NCBI GenBank assembly: GCA_020632755.1
Contig: JACKEY010000005.1
Location: forward strand, 186,001 to 250,000
Source of the DNA: Alphaproteobacteria bacterium
GTDB lineage: Bacteria > Myxococcota_A > UBA796 > UBA2385
Direction: 5' to 3'
Length of the DNA: 64,000 bases
Part shown: positions 62,693-64,000 of the stretch, in pieces
How the letters are laid out: each line of letters begins with the position of its first letter
Numbering within the stretch: position 1 is the first letter of the stretch
Program-made: the position numbers and the translations under genes
Notes under the pieces: generated by a model
What the model was told of the DNA's origin: nothing
What the model saw: only the letters and a program-made list of their open reading frames with translations
The model's database searches: none

Positions 62693-63346
62693 TCAGTCTC
62701 TAGCCGGCTCGGGGGCCGGTGGCTCCAGGGCGCAGGCCCCGGGCGCAGGGGAGGGGAGCCCGGTCAGGGACAGCCCCTCGGCGCCGTCGTGGGACAGGCG
62801 TGCGCTCGGCGATGCCCAGACCGCCGGCTGGCCCTGGAAGCCGCCGTCGATCATGGCGCAGAGCCCGTCGGCGTCGGCATGCGCCGGCGCGTCCTGGCCG
62901 GCAGCCCACCGGATCCGCGCAGAGACGCCGGCGGTCAGTGGATCGCCCGGGGGGCGCGCCGTGTCGGCGCCGGGCCACCAGATCGCGTCGGCCTGCAGCC
63001 AGCCTTCGACGTCCTGGTGGGGGGCCGGGCAGCCCACGCAGCGCACCCGCACGCGGACGGGCAGGGTCTGCAGCACCGTGACACGCACGCCCGCCGGGTC
63101 GATGAGCGCCAGGGTCGCGCCCCCCGGCGCGACGATGCTGACCGGACCGCGGGCGGTCCAGGCGGTGAATGGGGTCGTCGGCCAGGCGCGCGGGTCTTCG
63201 ACGGCCGGGACCGGATCCTGCTCGCCGGGATCCACCGGGACCGGGGCCCAGCAGGCCAGCGCGGGCCACACCAGCAGGATGCCGGCCAGCAGCGCTCCAT
63301 GCAGGGTGGCCGGCGGGCGCCTGGGGTTCGGACGAGGTGCATTCAC
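62693..63346 (-). CDS. Putative secreted protein or lipoprotein, unrecognised
   Basis: 217 residues from a GTG at 63346. Signal region [19 protein letters not shown] with a lipobox-like ALAC. A Pro/Val/Asp linker precedes a beta-rich domain with six Cys in total, including VRCVGCPAP. No family recognised. It is divergent from the LD-carboxypeptidase gene, only 23 bases away, and the intergenic region may hold both promoters. Confidence 0.55.
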   Translation of the reverse strand: MNAPRPNPRRPPATLHGALLAGILLVWPALACWAPVPVDPGEQDPVPAVEDPRAWPTTPFTAWTARGPVSIVAPGGATLALIDPAGVRVTVLQTLPVRVRVRCVGCPAPHQDVEGWLQADAIWWPGADTARPPGDPLTAGVSARIRWAAGQDAPAHADADGLCAMIDGGFQGQPAVWASPSARLSHDGAEGLSLTGLPSPAPGACALEPPAPEPARD

Positions 63347-63369
63347 GCCAAGGGCGATACCATTGGCCG

Positions 63370-64000
63370 GTGAGCGTTGCGAGCCCGCTTCTGCACCAGG
63401 GAGCCCGGGTGGCCGTCGTGGCCCCCAGCGGGGCCTTCGATCCGGCCCGCCTGGAGCGGGGCGTCGAGCGGATCCGCGCGTGGGGCCTGGACGTCGTGCC
63501 GGGCGAACACCTGCACGCGCGTCACCGCTACACCGCGGGCACCATCGAGCAGCGCCGCGCCGACCTGATCACCGCGCTGACGGCGCCGGACATCGACGCC
63601 GTGTGGTTCGCCCGCGGCGGCTACGGCACGGTCCAGCTGCTCCCCGACCTGCCCCCGCCGGCCGACGACCGACCGATCATCGGCTTCTCCGACGCCACCG
63701 CCTTGTTCTGCGCCCTCGACCGCCAGCGCCTCCACGGGGTGCGCGCCGGCCGCGCGGTCCACGGCCCGGTGCTGCACTCCCTCGCCGACCTCGCCGACCC
63801 CGCGAGCCAGCAGGCCCTGCGCAGCCTCCTCCTCGGAGACCCGCGGGTGCACCTCCCCGGCGTGCACCTGGCCGGTCCCACCGACCGCGTGCAGGGGCGC
63901 GTGGTCGGCGGCAACCTCTGCGTGCTCGCCAGCCTGGCCGGCACGCCCTGGGCCCTGTGCGCCCGCGACGCCATCCTGCTGCTCGAGGACGTGGGCGAGC
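63370..64000 (+). CDS. LD-carboxypeptidase (peptidase S66), C-terminus beyond window
   Basis: The first 210 codons from a GTG at 63370, running off the right edge. RVAVVAPSG, WFARGGYGTVQLLP, the nucleophile serine in IIGFSDATAL and GRVVGGNLCVLASLAGTPWAL are the S66 motifs. It cleaves the terminal D-Ala of murein tetrapeptides in peptidoglycan recycling. Family length is about 300, so roughly two thirds is visible. Confidence 0.93.
   Translation, partial: MSVASPLLHQGARVAVVAPSGAFDPARLERGVERIRAWGLDVVPGEHLHARHRYTAGTIEQRRADLITALTAPDIDAVWFARGGYGTVQLLPDLPPPADDRPIIGFSDATALFCALDRQRLHGVRAGRAVHGPVLHSLADLADPASQQALRSLLLGDPRVHLPGVHLAGPTDRVQGRVVGGNLCVLASLAGTPWALCARDAILLLEDVGE

Overview
This is a very GC-rich chromosomal stretch (about 70% G+C or more by eye) with densely packed genes, frequent GTG starts and many 1-14 base overlaps. 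A type IV pilus cluster (pilMNOPQ), a sigma-54 NtrC-type two-component pair, a Tol envelope machine, TamB with an Omp85 partner, and a large number of predicted lipoproteins with Asp/Gly-rich linkers show a Gram-negative bacterium. The combination looks most like an uncultured Myxococcota (former Deltaproteobacteria); that placement is inference. I see no transposase, integrase, phage gene or CRISPR array.

Layout. 1-7.4 kb: an FAD oxidoreductase cut by the window edge, a class II aldolase, a ComEA / DUF3006 / secreted metallo-beta-lactamase trio, a beta-propeller lipoprotein, a PHP-domain lipoprotein, and tRNA-Arg(CCT). 7.5-12.7 kb: lipoproteins plus a regulatory unit made of a sigma-54 promoter, an extremely acidic lipoprotein, a histidine kinase and an NtrC-type regulator. 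12.7-20.5 kb: initiator tRNA-Met, methionine aminopeptidase, DksA, CrtL-type lycopene cyclase, a pseudouridine synthase, a kelch lipoprotein, an HTTM membrane protein with a small partner, and an HExxH lipoprotein. 20.5-26.1 kb: a tight four-gene operon of an unrecognised protein, two BrxD-like (DUF2791) ATPases and an Lhr/BrxHI-like helicase, without any other BREX gene. 26.1-36.1 kb: small lipoproteins, an M50 membrane protease, EbfC, a TonB-dependent receptor, a HAD hydrolase and a membrane/TPR fusion protein. 36.3-48.2 kb: pilMNOPQ-aroK-aroB-lipoprotein-aroQ-accB-accC-TPR, all on the + strand. 48.3-64 kb: tRNA-Gly(CCC), tamB plus a long-periplasmic-arm Omp85 protein, then on the - strand tolQ-tolR-tolA-tolB-ppx, a cysteine-poor peroxiredoxin/rhodanese fusion, a lactonase-like hydrolase with an EcsC protein, and at the right edge an LD-carboxypeptidase.

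How the parts fit together. The pilus genes and the ComEA/DUF3006/MBL trio could both serve DNA uptake. Outer-membrane biogenesis (TamB/Omp85), envelope energy transduction (TolQRAB) and murein recycling (LD-carboxypeptidase) form an envelope theme. The 20.5-26.1 kb operon is the best candidate for an undescribed system, probably nucleic-acid-directed ATPase/helicase defence or genome maintenance. The acidic lipoprotein with a sigma-54 promoter beside a kinase/NtrC pair looks like a self-contained envelope or metal-stress circuit, analogous to ZraP-ZraSR.
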